DNA of 64,000 nucleotides from Wenzhouxiangella limi (GCF_010499265.1 NZ_JAAGSC010000041.1:235521-299520); one strand, 5' to 3'. Positions 33,702-44,068 are shown, counted from the stretch's first letter. The notes: generated by a model from the letters alone, not told the origin. Program-made: numbers and translations.

Positions 33702-34894
33702 GGGGCTTCTCCCTGATCAGGCGCGTCCAATGAGCCGCGCACCCTGAGCGGCAAGCCGGGGATGGGCGCCTGGATCGCGGTCGTGATCACGCGGTCGCCG
33801 GGCTTGAGCGAATTGCGTACGTAGGCGCTTTCCGGGGTCGTGCGCAGCACGTCTACGGTGCGGATTTCCAGCTCGTCGTCGGCGTCGGCCAGATAGACGC
33901 TGTTGCCGTCGCGCAGGGCGCCACGCGGTAGCCGGATCAGGCCGGCCGATGTGCGGCCGCGAATCTCGGCCTCCACGAAGGTGCCCATCGCCAGCGGCGT
34001 TTCGCGCGAGGCCTCGAGCAGGCCGTAGGGATCGCGGATTTCGGCAACCGCGTGAACCAGCCGGGTGGCTTCGTCAACCACGCCCTCGGTGCGAACGATC
34101 TGCGCTTCCCATGCGGCTGACCGTCCGCCGACGCGACCGCGCAGCGTGACCGGGACCGGTTCGCTAGCGACGGTTTCTCCCGGCGCGGGCAGATCAAGAA
34201 AGGCCATGTCCTGGTCCGACAACGGCAGGCGGACCTCGGCCACGTCGACGGCAAACACCACCGCCAGCGGCGTGCCGGTGGACACGAACTGCCCCAGATC
34301 GACCTGGCGGGCCCGGACCAGCCCGTCGAAGGGCAGCGAGATGCGGGTACGCTCGAGGTTGCGCCGGGCGCGCAGCACACTGGCCTCGGCGGCCTGGACG
34401 GCGGCCTGGGCGCCGGCGACCTGCGGCAGCCGCAGGACCAGCTCGCCAGGTTCGCGCTCGCCGCCGTGCAGGCGCTGCCAGTCGAGCCGGGCTTGCTCGG
34501 AGCGCGCGCTTTCATCGGCCAGCCGCGACTGGGCCGAGGCCAGTTCGGCTTCGGCCTGCAGCAGAGCCGCCTCGTAATCGCTGGGATCGATTTCGGCCAG
34601 CGTTTCGCCCGCGCGGAAGAAACCGCCGGCGGTGAAGTTGTCTGCGACATCGACCAGGCGGCCGCTGACTTCGGCGGCGATGGTCGTTTCGGTGCGCGGC
34701 TGGACCGTGCCCTGGGCTTCGACGGAAAAATGGCCGACGCTGCTTTCGGCTTCGATCACGTCAACCATCATGGCGGTCACGGTCGGCTCACGTTCCGGCG
34801 GTTCCGGACGGTTGCGGGCCAGCATCACCACCGCAGTAACGGCCAGGGCGATCATCAGTACGCTGGGCAGAACGATTTTCAGCAGGACTTTCAC
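33698..34894 (-). CDS. RND efflux periplasmic adaptor (membrane fusion protein)
   Basis: A 398-residue adaptor. A GTG at 34894 (MKVLLKIVLPSVLMIALAV) begins an N-terminal membrane helix; the frame can extend 23 residues upstream to an ATG, but that part is not conserved in character. Then GTVQPRTETTIAAEVSGRLVDV (lipoyl half), a coiled-coil hairpin (AELASAQSRLADESARSEQARLDW), a second lipoyl half RISLPFDGLVRARQVDLGQFV and a beta barrel. It links the RND permease to an outer-membrane channel. First gene of the four-gene minus-strand operon. Confidence 0.88.
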   Translation of the reverse strand: MKVLLKIVLPSVLMIALAVTAVVMLARNRPEPPEREPTVTAMMVDVIEAESSVGHFSVEAQGTVQPRTETTIAAEVSGRLVDVADNFTAGGFFRAGETLAEIDPSDYEAALLQAEAELASAQSRLADESARSEQARLDWQRLHGGEREPGELVLRLPQVAGAQAAVQAAEASVLRARRNLERTRISLPFDGLVRARQVDLGQFVSTGTPLAVVFAVDVAEVRLPLSDQDMAFLDLPAPGETVASEPVPVTLRGRVGGRSAAWEAQIVRTEGVVDEATRLVHAVAEIRDPYGLLEASRETPLAMGTFVEAEIRGRTSAGLIRLPRGALRDGNSVYLADADDELEIRTVDVLRTTPESAYVRNSLKPGDRVITTAIQAPIPGLPLRVRGSLDAPDQGEAP

Positions 34895-35044
34895 AAACGA
34901 ACCTCGATCACGAATCGGGCCAGAAAACAGGGCTCCATGGTGCCAAAGCAGGCGCGGACGCACACGTGCCAGAAGGCACAGCCTGCACCGGAGGCTACGG
35001 CCCTGGACTACAATTGAATCCCTCGCACAACGAAGTCTCCGCCG

Positions 35045-35818
35045 ATGGATTCGTCAATCCAGATCAAGACTGCCGACGAGATCGAGGCCATGCGCGTAGC
35101 CGGACAGCAGGCTGCCAGCGTGCTCAGGATGATCCGCGAGCACGTCCGCCCCGGCGTGACCACTGGTGAACTGGACGCCATTTGTCATGCTTATATCGTC
35201 GACGAGCTCAAGGCTATTCCCGCCCCGCTGAATTACCGCGGCTTTCCCAAGTCGGTTTGTACCTCGGTCAACCACGTTATCTGTCACGGTATTCCGGGCG
35301 ACAAGGTCCTCAAAGACGGCGATATCGTCAATATCGATGTCACGGTGATCCAGAACGGCTGGCACGGCGATACCAGCAAGATGTTTTTCGTCGGTGAGCC
35401 CTCGGTGAAGGCGCGTCGCATCTGCGACGTGGCCCACAAGGCCCTGATCACCGGCATCGAGATGGTGCGCCCGGGCGTGACCCTGGGCGATATCGGACAC
35501 GCCATCCAGACCTACGCCGAGGGCGAGCGCTGCTCGGTGGTTCGCGAGTACTGCGGGCACGGCATTGGAAGGGTGTTCCACGAGCCGCCGCAGATCCTGC
35601 ATTATGGCTACCCTGGAGACGGTGTGCGGCTCGAGCCGGGAATGACCTTTACCATCGAACCCATGATCAACCTCGGCAAGCGCCATACGCGCCTTTTGCC
35701 GGACAACTGGACCGTGATTACCCGTGACCGCAGCCTGTCGGCGCAGTGGGAACACACGATGGCGGTGACCGAGGACGGAGTCGACGTTCTCACCTGCCTG
35801 CCCGAAGATTCGCTGTGA
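35045..35818 (+). CDS. map: methionine aminopeptidase, type I
   Basis: A 257-residue enzyme that removes the initiator methionine from new proteins. Metal ligands are in place: Asp pair in VNIDVTVIQNGWHGDTSKMF, His in GHGIGRVFHEPP, and the Glu residues in FTIEPMIN and SAQWEHT. SVNHVICHGIPGD contains the substrate-site His. Its GTGA overlap with glnD matches the conserved map-glnD-dapD arrangement of gammaproteobacteria. Confidence 0.96.
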   Translation: MDSSIQIKTADEIEAMRVAGQQAASVLRMIREHVRPGVTTGELDAICHAYIVDELKAIPAPLNYRGFPKSVCTSVNHVICHGIPGDKVLKDGDIVNIDVTVIQNGWHGDTSKMFFVGEPSVKARRICDVAHKALITGIEMVRPGVTLGDIGHAIQTYAEGERCSVVREYCGHGIGRVFHEPPQILHYGYPGDGVRLEPGMTFTIEPMINLGKRHTRLLPDNWTVITRDRSLSAQWEHTMAVTEDGVDVLTCLPEDSL

Positions 35819-38505
35819 ACGAGCGCCTGGGCGCAGTCGCTGCGACGCGATACTGCCTGGATTTTCAGGCGCTGGCCGCCTTGCCGCCGGATCCTGTAGA
35901 ACTCGCCGGCGGCCTGAAAGCGGCGCGCGAAGCTGCCGATCGGGAGCTTTCGGCACGGTTTCAATCGGGCACCGACATTCGCGAGCTGGTTCATGCCCGC
36001 GCCTGGGTGCTGGAGCAGCTGGTGCTGTGTGCGTGGCGCCATCTCATCCAGGTCGATATCGAGCTTGACCTGTGTGCGGTGGGCGGCTTCGGCCGCGGCG
36101 AGCTGCACCCGCACTCCGATCTTGATTTGCTGATTTTGGTGTCTCAGACGGGAGCGCAACCCGACCAGACGCTGCCACAGGACCTGGAGACCCTGATCCA
36201 GGTGCTGTGGGATGCCGACCTGCATCCCGGGCACAGCGTGCGCACGGTTTCGGAATGCGTGATCGAGGCTGAAGCCGACGTGGGCGTGGCCACCAACCTG
36301 ATGGAGTCGCGCCTGCTGGCCGGTTCCGGGCGTTTGCTGTCGGCCATGCGTTCAGCGACTGATCCGCCCGCACTGTGGCCGGCTGCCGAGTTCTTTGCCG
36401 CCAAATGCGCCGAGCAGGATGCCCGGCACGCCCAGTTCGAAGACACCATCTACAACCTCGAGCCCAACATCAAGGAGGGGCCGGGAGGATTACGCGACCT
36501 GCAGATGATCGCCTGGGTCACCCGGCGCCACTTCAGCACCGCCACCTTGCATGGACTGGTCGAGCGGGGTTTCTTAAGCGAGCAGGAGCACGATGACCTG
36601 GTCGCCAACCGGGACTTTCTGTGGTCGTTGCGCTGGACGCTGCACGAGGTGGCCGGGCGAGCCGAGGAGCGGCTGCTATTCGAGCACCAGCGTCGTCTGG
36701 CGGCGGCCTTCGGTCTCGACGTGGATGGGCTCGGCAACGCGGCGGTCGAGCAGTTCATGCAGCGCTATTACCGCTGCGCGATGCAGGTTGCACGCCTGAA
36801 CGAGCGGCTGCTGCAAAGCTTCGACGAAGAGCTGCTGGCCGGTCGTGTGCACCTGCCGTCGGCCGATATCGACCGTCAGTTCCGCATTCACGATGGCTAC
36901 CTGGAGCTGGCTGATCCGCACGCCTTCGTCGAGCGGCCCGAGCTGCTGATGCGCATGTTCCTGGTGCTGTCCGAGCACCCCGAAATCCGGGGCGTCCGCG
37001 CCGCGACGATTCGGCTGGTGCGCGAACATCTTTATCTGATCGATGAGCACTTCCGCCAGAATCCGGAGGTGTTGCAGATGTTCCTCAAGCTGCTGCGAAG
37101 TCCTCGCCTGGTCTATAGCCAGCTGGCGCGCATGAACCGCTATGGCGTACTCGGCGCACTGCTGCCGGCTTTCGCCGACATCACCGGGCGAATGCAGTTT
37201 GATCTGTTTCACGTCTACACGGTCGATCAGCACACCCTGTTCGTGATTCGCAATCTGCGCCGCATCGCTCTGGGCAAGCACGAGCATCAGTTCAGGCACG
37301 CGATCGACACCATGGCTCGAATAGAGCGCCAGGAAGTGCTGTATCTGGCCGCACTGTTTCACGACATTGCCAAGGGGCGCGGCGGTGATCATTCCGAACT
37401 GGGTGCGGAAGATGCCCGCGCTTTCGTTGACTGCCTCGACCTTGCCGAGGAAGATCGCGACCTGGTGGTCTGGCTGGTGCGCGAGCACCTGCTGATGTCG
37501 CGCACCAGCCAGCGCGAGGACATCAGCGATCCGGTGGTCGTCAACCGCTTCATCGAGCGGGTTCAGAACCGGCGCCGGCTCGATCACCTGCTGGTGCTGA
37601 CCACGGCCGACATTGCCGCCACCAGTCCCCGCCTATGGAATTCCTGGAAAGACAGCCTGCTGTGGGAGCTTTACCAGGCGGCGGTCGATACGCTGGAGCG
37701 GGCCCCGGAAGAGCGTCCGGACCGCGACAGCAGCGTCAGTGAAACGCGTCAGGAGGGGCTTGAACTGCTGGCGACCGAGGGCATGCCGGACGCGCGCTCG
37801 GCAGCGCTCTGGTCTGCCTTGCCGGAGCGGGCGTTTCTTCGTCTGGACGCCGATCAGCTGGCCTGGGCGACGCGATCCGTAGACCGGGCTGAAGGCCTTC
37901 CGCTGGTGGTTTACCGGCACTTGCCGGACAAGGGCATTAGCGAAATCTTTGTTCACGCCGAAGACTTCGCCGGGCTATTTGCCGTGGTCGCGCGCGAGCT
38001 CGACCGGATGCAGCTCAACGTGCTCGCAGCCCGCGTCATCACCAGCCATGACGGCAAGAGCTGGGACGTGTTTCAGCTGATGGCTTCGGCCGGTGGGCCG
38101 TTGCTGGATTCCGATGCCGCCCGCCTGGCCCGCATCCTGACCGAGCAGCTGGCCGCCAAGGCGGTCCGGCCACTGCCGCCACGGCCGGTGCCGCGTCGCC
38201 TGCAACCGTTCATGGGACGGGCTGAAATCCGGATCGCCCCGTCAGGAGACCTCACCTGCGTCGAAATGGCTGCGACCGATCGCCCAGGACTGCTGTCGGC
38301 AATCGCCGAGGCGCTGGTCAAATGCGACGTTCAGCTGCTCGACGCCCGCATCGCCACCTTCGGACAGCGAGTGGAAGACGTGTTTCTGGTTTCCGATGCC
38401 GGCGGTCGAGCCTTGACCGAGCAGGCTTGCCGGACGCTCGAAGAGGAACTGCGTGGTCAGCTCGACGTCGAACCGTCCCTGGAAACTTCAGGAGAGTCTG
38501 CATGA
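35815..38505 (+). CDS. glnD: bifunctional PII uridylyltransferase/uridylyl-removing enzyme
   Basis: An 896-residue nitrogen sensor that adds or removes UMP on PII according to glutamine. Domains in order: nucleotidyltransferase near residues 90-105 ([17 protein letters not shown]), a helical linker, an HD phosphohydrolase near 515 ([17 protein letters not shown]), and two C-terminal ACT domains (about 705-780, [18 protein letters not shown], and 815-890, [17 protein letters not shown]) that bind glutamine. GTG at 35815 overlaps the map stop; this avoids a longer frame inside map. ATGA couples it to dapD. Its target PII (glnB/glnK) is not in the window. Confidence 0.96.
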   Translation: MNERLGAVAATRYCLDFQALAALPPDPVELAGGLKAAREAADRELSARFQSGTDIRELVHARAWVLEQLVLCAWRHLIQVDIELDLCAVGGFGRGELHPHSDLDLLILVSQTGAQPDQTLPQDLETLIQVLWDADLHPGHSVRTVSECVIEAEADVGVATNLMESRLLAGSGRLLSAMRSATDPPALWPAAEFFAAKCAEQDARHAQFEDTIYNLEPNIKEGPGGLRDLQMIAWVTRRHFSTATLHGLVERGFLSEQEHDDLVANRDFLWSLRWTLHEVAGRAEERLLFEHQRRLAAAFGLDVDGLGNAAVEQFMQRYYRCAMQVARLNERLLQSFDEELLAGRVHLPSADIDRQFRIHDGYLELADPHAFVERPELLMRMFLVLSEHPEIRGVRAATIRLVREHLYLIDEHFRQNPEVLQMFLKLLRSPRLVYSQLARMNRYGVLGALLPAFADITGRMQFDLFHVYTVDQHTLFVIRNLRRIALGKHEHQFRHAIDTMARIERQEVLYLAALFHDIAKGRGGDHSELGAEDARAFVDCLDLAEEDRDLVVWLVREHLLMSRTSQREDISDPVVVNRFIERVQNRRRLDHLLVLTTADIAATSPRLWNSWKDSLLWELYQAAVDTLERAPEERPDRDSSVSETRQEGLELLATEGMPDARSAALWSALPERAFLRLDADQLAWATRSVDRAEGLPLVVYRHLPDKGISEIFVHAEDFAGLFAVVARELDRMQLNVLAARVITSHDGKSWDVFQLMASAGGPLLDSDAARLARILTEQLAAKAVRPLPPRPVPRRLQPFMGRAEIRIAPSGDLTCVEMAATDRPGLLSAIAEALVKCDVQLLDARIATFGQRVEDVFLVSDAGGRALTEQACRTLEEELRGQLDVEPSLETSGESA

Positions 38506-39332
38506 ACAGCCAGCATCATCCCGCCAGAAGCCTGATCGAAGATGCATGGGAGCGGCGCACCGAGCTCGGTCCCGATGATCACGACTCGCGGTTGCGGGCC
38601 GCGGTCGATGAATCCCTGAGTGGTCTGGAAGCCGGCACGCTGCGCGTGGCCGAGCCTTCCTCCGACGGCTGGGTCGTCAACCAGTGGCTCAAGCAGGCCA
38701 TCCTGCTGCATTTCCGGATCACCGCCAACCGCGATATGGACGGCGGTCTGAGTCACTATTTCGACAAGGTCGATCTGCGCTTTGCCGGCCCCGGCGACGC
38801 CCCGGCCGACAGCGGCGCCCGGGTGGTGCCGCCGGCCACGGTGCGGCGCGGCGCCCATGTTGGTCACGACGTCGTCCTCATGCCCAGCTACGTCAACATT
38901 GGCGCGTTTGTCGGCCAGGGCAGCATGATCGACACCTGGGCGACCGTGGGCTCGTGCGCGCAGATCGGGGCCGGCGTGCATATTTCCGGCGGCGCCGGCA
39001 TCGGCGGGGTGCTCGAGCCGCTGCAGGCCAACCCGACCGTCATCGAGGACGGCTGTTTCATCGGCGCGCGTTCCGAGGTGGTCGAAGGGGTGATCGTCGA
39101 GAAGGGTGCGGTGATCGGCATGGGCGTTTTTCTCGGCCAGTCGACCCGGATCTACAATCGCGCCACCGGCGAAACCCTGACCGGCCGGGTGCCGGCCGGG
39201 TCGGTGGTGGTGGCCGGCAGCCTGCCGGCCGAAGACGGCTCGCACAGCCTGTATGCCGCCATCATCGTCAAGCAGGTCGACGAAAAAACCCGCTCGCGAA
39301 CCTCGGTCAACGAACTGCTGCGGGCGGCCTGA
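38502..39332 (+). CDS. dapD: 2,3,4,5-tetrahydropyridine-2,6-dicarboxylate N-succinyltransferase
   Basis: A 276-residue left-handed beta-helix enzyme of the succinylase branch of lysine/diaminopimelate synthesis. Seen: the helical N-terminus, [33 protein letters not shown], then hexapeptide repeats ([40 protein letters not shown]). The ATG at 38502 with AGGAGA eleven bases upstream overlaps the glnD stop; the longer open frame lies inside glnD. The product feeds peptidoglycan and lysine synthesis. Confidence 0.95.
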   Translation: MNSQHHPARSLIEDAWERRTELGPDDHDSRLRAAVDESLSGLEAGTLRVAEPSSDGWVVNQWLKQAILLHFRITANRDMDGGLSHYFDKVDLRFAGPGDAPADSGARVVPPATVRRGAHVGHDVVLMPSYVNIGAFVGQGSMIDTWATVGSCAQIGAGVHISGGAGIGGVLEPLQANPTVIEDGCFIGARSEVVEGVIVEKGAVIGMGVFLGQSTRIYNRATGETLTGRVPAGSVVVAGSLPAEDGSHSLYAAIIVKQVDEKTRSRTSVNELLRAA

Positions 39333-39333
39333 A

Positions 39334-39681
39334 GTGAGCGAGCTGACGGTGTACGGCATCAAGAGCTGCGATACCTGCCGCAAGGCACTGAAGTGGCTCG
39401 AGGCGCACGAGCGTGCCTATCGCTGGCACGATCTGCGCGCCGACGGTGTGGAAATCGAACAGCTGCAGCGCTGGCTGGCGGCGGTCGGAGCGCAGGCGCT
39501 GATCAACCGCCGTTCAACCACCTGGCGCGCGCTGAGCGAGGCCGAGCGCTTGCGCGCCGGCGACCCGGAGCAGGCCGCCGGACTGTTGCAGGCCAACCCC
39601 ACCTTGATCAAGCGGCCGGTGTTCGAATCCGAGGGGCGCGTGCAGGTGGGGTTTGATGCGACGGTCAGGGAGAGCTTGTAG
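39334..39681 (+). CDS. ArsC/Spx-family reductase-like protein (YffB type)
   Basis: A 115-residue thioredoxin-fold protein. TVYGIKSCDTCRKALKWLE carries a CxxC at the ArsC active site, and INRRSTTWRAL plus NPTLIKRPVFE are the conserved middle and C-terminal blocks of the YffB/Spx/ArsC family. YffB-type proteins are thought to be glutathione-dependent thiol reductases; true arsenate reduction is not implied. GTG at 39334 follows dapD by one base. Such a gene next to dapD is common in gammaproteobacteria, and dapE may lie elsewhere. Confidence 0.88.
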   Translation: MSELTVYGIKSCDTCRKALKWLEAHERAYRWHDLRADGVEIEQLQRWLAAVGAQALINRRSTTWRALSEAERLRAGDPEQAAGLLQANPTLIKRPVFESEGRVQVGFDATVRESL

Positions 39682-39690
39682 ACTGAGCCC

Positions 39691-40716
39691 ATGAGCCAAC
39701 CTGCAGAACAGATTGTTGCGCTGCGCCCGATCGGCCGGGCCGAGCGCGAGGCGCGCGAGGCGCTGCTTTCGCCCCTGGCCGCGCGTTCGGCCGACAGCCG
39801 CGGCCGGCGCCGGGAAGAAGCGCCGGATCCTTATCGGACCGAGTTCGAGCGCGACCGCGATCGCGTCCTGCACTCCAAGGCGTTCCGACGCCTGAAGCAC
39901 AAGACTCAAGTCTTCATCAACCCCGAAGGCGACCACGTCGTCACCCGCATGAGCCATACCCTGCAGGTGACCCAGGTGGCGCGTGCGCTGGCCAGCGCGC
40001 TGGGCCTCAACGAAGCCCTGACCGAGGCCATCGGCCTGGCGCACGACTGCGGCCACACGCCGTTTGGCCACACCGGCGAGGCGGCACTGTCGGAATACGT
40101 TGAAGACGGTGAATGGCTGCACTCGGAGCAGGGCGTGCGCATTTTCGAAGTGCTCGAGCCCTGCAATCTGAGCTGGGAAGTGCTCGACGGGATTCGCGCC
40201 CACACCTGGCGGGTCAAGCCCCCGCCGCATACGGCCGAAGGCTGGGTGCTGCGCTTTGCCGACCGTATCGCCTATCTCAATCATGATCTGCAGGACGCCG
40301 TTCGCGCCGGCGTGATCGCGGCCAGCGACGTGCCCGGCGAGATCACCGCCGTACTCGGGCCGTTTCGCGGCGGGGTCTGGATCAACACCATGATCGAAGC
40401 GGTGATCGAGGAATCGTGCCGTCGAGGAAAGGTCGCCATGCATGCCGACGTGCTGCTGGCCATGAAGCATTTTCGCGAGTTCATGTTCGAGCGCGTTTAT
40501 CTGCGGCCCGAAGCCGCAGCCCAGGCGCGCAGAGCCACCGGCGTGATCCATCAGCTGGTCGAACATCTGCTGGCCCATCCGCAAGAAATCCCCGATAGCT
40601 ATCGCATTGCCGAGGCCGAACCGCTAACCCAGGTTCTTGATTATGTCGCCGGTATGACCGACCGCTATGCGCTCAACCTGCACGACCGTTTGTTCCGTCC
40701 GCGCGGATTGGTCTGA
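39691..40716 (+). CDS. dGTPase-family deoxynucleoside triphosphohydrolase
   Basis: A 341-residue HD-domain enzyme that cleaves dNTPs to nucleoside and triphosphate. DRDRVLHSKAFRRLKHKTQVF is the typical N-terminal block; the metal ligands are His in RMSHTLQV, the His-Asp in GLAHDCGHTPFGH and Asp in FADRIAYLNHD. The length matches the short 'dGTPase type 2' group, not the 505-residue E. coli Dgt. It starts 9 bases after the ArsC-like gene. Confidence 0.92.
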   Translation: MSQPAEQIVALRPIGRAEREAREALLSPLAARSADSRGRRREEAPDPYRTEFERDRDRVLHSKAFRRLKHKTQVFINPEGDHVVTRMSHTLQVTQVARALASALGLNEALTEAIGLAHDCGHTPFGHTGEAALSEYVEDGEWLHSEQGVRIFEVLEPCNLSWEVLDGIRAHTWRVKPPPHTAEGWVLRFADRIAYLNHDLQDAVRAGVIAASDVPGEITAVLGPFRGGVWINTMIEAVIEESCRRGKVAMHADVLLAMKHFREFMFERVYLRPEAAAQARRATGVIHQLVEHLLAHPQEIPDSYRIAEAEPLTQVLDYVAGMTDRYALNLHDRLFRPRGLV

Positions 40717-40782
40717 TCGCGTTTGTTTGCAATCCGTTAAGCCGTTTGTTATTGTCTACGGCTGATTCATTGATTCGGTGAT

Positions 40783-40802
40783 GCATCTCTTGCACGAGAT
40801 GC
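40783..40802. promoter_or_regulatory. 7-base inverted repeat upstream of the porin gene
   Basis: GCATCTC and GAGATGC flank a 6-base TTGCAC centre, a perfect dyad that could be an operator. It lies in a 250-base gap; no T-run follows, so it is not a terminator. Confidence 0.4.
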
Positions 40803-40899
40803 CCCTCACTTCATGCTCGGGTGCGTAGCATCCTTGCAGGTTCAATTCAAGGTGGCCAAGCGTCAGTCGCGATGAGCCGCCAACGCTGATTTATTTTTT

Positions 40900-40938
40900 C
40901 GACTGTTGCCGCTGTTTCGACAGCATTCAAAACAGTCG
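40900..40938 (+). promoter_or_regulatory. nested hairpin in the porin leader
   Basis: An outer 8-base dyad (CGACTGTT at 40900, AACAGTCG at 40931) encloses GCTGT-TTCG-ACAGC, a stable UUCG-type tetraloop stem (40911-40924). It ends 15 bases before the AGGGAGA ribosome-binding site. It may stabilise or regulate the porin mRNA. Confidence 0.5.
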
Positions 40939-40966
40939 TGTTCAGAAACACATAGGGAGAATTTTG

Positions 40967-42319
40967 ATGAACAGGAAACCTCTTGCGTGGTTGTGCGCGC
41001 TCGCTTTGGCCGCTCCATCTACTGCTTTGTTTGCCTCCGAGAACGCTGATGAGGCCGAGCAGCTGCGCCAGCACATCGAACAGATGCAGCGCCAGTTGCT
41101 TGAAATGCAGGAGCGGCTCGATGATCTGCAGGCCGAGCGCGATGAAGAGCGTATGGCGCGTGAGCGCGTCGAGGCACGCGTTGAACAAGTGGCCGAAACC
41201 GCGGATCAGGCGGCAGCCGAAGACGAAGAAGGCATCAACGTTGGCGGCGCGGTGCGCTTTCAGTACGTGTTCGAGGACTACAACGACACCAACAAGGAAA
41301 ACAACGGCACGCTGGAGCTTGATACCGTTCGCTTGAACTTCGACGGCACGGTGGGTGACGTGATTCTGTCGGCCGAATACCGCTTCTACCAGTACATGAA
41401 CGTCATCCATCATGCCTGGGCCGGCTATGACTTTTCCGATACGCTGCAGGGCCAGGTCGGCATCCACCAGGTGCCGTTTGGTGTGACGCCCTACAACTCG
41501 CACAGTTTCTTTTTCAGCTCCAATTACTACCTGGGGCTTGAAGACGACTACGATTTCGGGGTCAAGCTGATCCACGATGACGGCCCGCTCAACCTTCAGG
41601 GCGCGTTTTACTGGAACGACGAGCTGGGCGGGGCCGACGGCTATTACGGCTTCGACGGCGGCGACTTCCCGAACAATCTCAACGATCGCTATTCCTACGA
41701 CATCGTCGGCGTGCGCGCTCCGGGCGAAGGCACCTTTGCGCTGCCGAACGAGGGCGCGTTCGACGCCAGCATCTTCAACCTGCGTGGTGCCTACACGCTG
41801 GGATACGGGACCGATTTCACCACTGAGCTGGGTGCTTCGGTTCAGTTTGGCGATGTAGTCGACAACGCCGGCAACAGCAACGGCAGCCAGTCGGCTTACG
41901 CGCTGCATCTCAACGGCAACTACGGTCCATGGAACCTGATGCTGCAGGCGACCGAATACGAGTACGACATGGACAATGGCTCCGGTCGCATGGCGGTCGG
42001 CGCCTACGACTTCTTCGACACCATCCCGGCCGAAGCGACCACCTACACCGCCAACCTGGCGTATAGCCTGCCGGTCAACTGGGGTCCGATCTCGAACCTG
42101 CAGTTCTACAACAACTACTCGCTCATCACCGACAAGTCGGCGGGTCTGGAAGACACCTGGATGAACGTGACCGGCGTGTCGGTCACCTCGGGCGGGCTGT
42201 TTACCTATATCGATCTGATTACGGCCGAAAACCAGCCGTTCATAGGCGGCAGCATGGATTCGCCGACTGATGGCGGCACCAATACGCGCTTTAACATCAA
42301 CTTCGGTTACTACTTCTAA
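40967..42319 (+). CDS. outer-membrane porin with N-terminal coiled coil
   Basis: A 450-residue exported barrel. ATG at 40967 with AGGGAGA six bases upstream; signal peptide to about residue 25 (ALAAPSTALFA). Residues about 28-82 are a heptad coiled coil (EQLRQHIEQMQRQLLEMQERL), which may reach into the peptidoglycan layer. From GINVGGAVRFQYVFEDYND on, alternating strands form a barrel, with a terminal NTRFNINFGYYF. The layout resembles DcaP or phosphate-selective porins. The BCCT transporter gene 34 bases downstream suggests joint uptake of an osmolyte such as glycine betaine. Confidence 0.82.
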   Translation: MNRKPLAWLCALALAAPSTALFASENADEAEQLRQHIEQMQRQLLEMQERLDDLQAERDEERMARERVEARVEQVAETADQAAAEDEEGINVGGAVRFQYVFEDYNDTNKENNGTLELDTVRLNFDGTVGDVILSAEYRFYQYMNVIHHAWAGYDFSDTLQGQVGIHQVPFGVTPYNSHSFFFSSNYYLGLEDDYDFGVKLIHDDGPLNLQGAFYWNDELGGADGYYGFDGGDFPNNLNDRYSYDIVGVRAPGEGTFALPNEGAFDASIFNLRGAYTLGYGTDFTTELGASVQFGDVVDNAGNSNGSQSAYALHLNGNYGPWNLMLQATEYEYDMDNGSGRMAVGAYDFFDTIPAEATTYTANLAYSLPVNWGPISNLQFYNNYSLITDKSAGLEDTWMNVTGVSVTSGGLFTYIDLITAENQPFIGGSMDSPTDGGTNTRFNINFGYYF

Positions 42320-42353
42320 GCGCAACCGCCGAACTGACCGGAGATAAAAAACT

Positions 42354-43982
42354 ATGAGCGATCAAAAACAAAACCAGACCGATCAGGACAAGCTGCTAGA
42401 AGAGCTCGAGGAGGTCTACGAGACCGACTACGAGCTGGGTCAGGACAACGTGACCTGGATGGGGCTCGACCTGCATAACCCGGTCTTCGTAGTCAGCGCC
42501 GTGCTGATCCTGCTGTTCGTGATTCTTTCGCTGATCTTTCCCGAGCAGTCCAACTCCATGCTCGGCTCGACGCGGGTCTGGATCGGTGAAAACTTCGACT
42601 GGCTGTTCCTGTCGGCAGGAAACTTCTTTGTCCTGTTCTGTTTGATACTGATTGTCCTGCCCGTGGGATCGATTCGGCTGGGCGGTGACGAAGCCAAGCC
42701 GGAATTTTCCATCATGTCCTGGTTTGCGATGCTGTTCGCGGCCGGCATGGGCATCGGCCTGATGTTCTGGTCCGTTGCCGAACCGGTCGGCTATTTCACC
42801 GAGTGGTTCGGCACGCCCCTGGGGATTGCCGGCGGGACCGAGGAGTCCAAGACCGCGGCGCTGGGTGCGACCATGTACCACTGGGGTCTGCATCCCTGGG
42901 CGATCTACGGGGTCGTGGCGCTGTCGCTGGCCTTTTTCTCCTACAACAAGGGTCTTCCGCTGACCATCCGATCGTGCTTTTATCCGTTGCTCGGCGATCG
43001 CGTCTGGGGCTGGATGGGTGACGTCATCGACACGCTGGCGGTGCTGGCAACGATATTTGGTCTGGCCACGTCGCTGGGCCTGGGCGCCCAGCAGGCCGCT
43101 GGCGGGATCGACTTCCTGTTCGGCATCCCCAGTGGGCTGCTCTCGCAAACCCTCATCATCGCCGGCGTGACCACGGTAGCGCTGATTTCGGTACTGCGCG
43201 GCATCGAGGGGGGCGTCAAGCTTTTGAGTAACCTCAACATGCTGCTGGCTCTGGCCCTCTTGATGTTCGTGATGTTTGCCGGGGGGCTGCTCGCTTTCGC
43301 CGGCAATCTCGGCCAGACCGTCAGCGGCTATGCCCAGTACGTGCTGCCGCTGAGCAACCCGGTCGGTCGCGAAGACGATGTCTTCTACCATAGCTGGACG
43401 ATCTTCTTCTGGGCCTGGTGGATTGCCTGGTCGCCGTTTGTGGGCATGTTCATCGCGCGGGTCTCTTACGGCCGCACGGTGCGCGAATTCCTGACCGCGG
43501 TGCTGATCGTGCCGGTGGTGGTCTCGACGGTGTGGATGAGCGCCTTCGGCGGCTCGGGCGTCGATCAGGCACGAGAAGGGATCGGCGCGCTGGGCGCTGA
43601 AGGGATCACCGATTCCTCGCTGGCGCTGTTCCAGATGCTGCAGTCCATGCCGATGACATCGATTACATCGTTCCTGGCCATCGTGCTGGTGCTGGTGTTT
43701 TTCGTGACCTCGTCGGACTCCGGCTCGCTGGTGATCGATTCGATCACCTCGGGCGGCAAGATCGATGCGCCGGTACCGCAGCGGGTGTTCTGGGTGATGG
43801 CCGAAGGCCTGATCGCCGCCGTTCTACTGGCCGTTGGCGGGGCTGCGGCCCTCAACGCGCTGCAGGCCGGATCGGTCAGTACGGGGCTGCCGTTTGCCAT
43901 CGTGCTGCTGCTGATGTGCGTCAGCCTGATCAAGGGGCTGACCCACGAGCGCAAGCTGCTGAGTCTTCAGGGCAAGCGCTAA
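42354..43982 (+). CDS. BCCT-family betaine/choline/carnitine transporter
   Basis: A 542-residue transporter with 12 hydrophobic segments after a 45-residue acidic cytosolic N-terminus. Family motifs: GMGIGLMFWSVAEP (glycine-rich TM3 region), and WTIFFWAWWIAWSPFVGMF with the substrate-binding Trp box, then VTSSDSGSLVID. These secondary transporters import quaternary ammonium osmolytes with Na+ or H+, in line with salt stress. It lacks a long C-terminal osmosensing tail. A terminator follows at 44008. Confidence 0.94.
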   Translation: MSDQKQNQTDQDKLLEELEEVYETDYELGQDNVTWMGLDLHNPVFVVSAVLILLFVILSLIFPEQSNSMLGSTRVWIGENFDWLFLSAGNFFVLFCLILIVLPVGSIRLGGDEAKPEFSIMSWFAMLFAAGMGIGLMFWSVAEPVGYFTEWFGTPLGIAGGTEESKTAALGATMYHWGLHPWAIYGVVALSLAFFSYNKGLPLTIRSCFYPLLGDRVWGWMGDVIDTLAVLATIFGLATSLGLGAQQAAGGIDFLFGIPSGLLSQTLIIAGVTTVALISVLRGIEGGVKLLSNLNMLLALALLMFVMFAGGLLAFAGNLGQTVSGYAQYVLPLSNPVGREDDVFYHSWTIFFWAWWIAWSPFVGMFIARVSYGRTVREFLTAVLIVPVVVSTVWMSAFGGSGVDQAREGIGALGAEGITDSSLALFQMLQSMPMTSITSFLAIVLVLVFFVTSSDSGSLVIDSITSGGKIDAPVPQRVFWVMAEGLIAAVLLAVGGAAALNALQAGSVSTGLPFAIVLLLMCVSLIKGLTHERKLLSLQGKR

Positions 43983-44007
43983 AACGAAAAAAAGTAAGAC
44001 CAGTCGG

Positions 44008-44044
44008 GGCCGCGGACCTTGCAAAATGTCCGCGGCCTCGCTTT
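44008..44044 (+). terminator. rho-independent terminator after the BCCT gene
   Basis: GGCCGCGGAC (44008-44017) pairs with GTCCGCGGCC (44028-44037) around a 10-base loop, followed by TCGCTTT. The T-run is short, so termination strength is uncertain. Confidence 0.65.
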
Positions 44045-44068
44045 AATAAGGCTTGAAAGCCATGCGCG

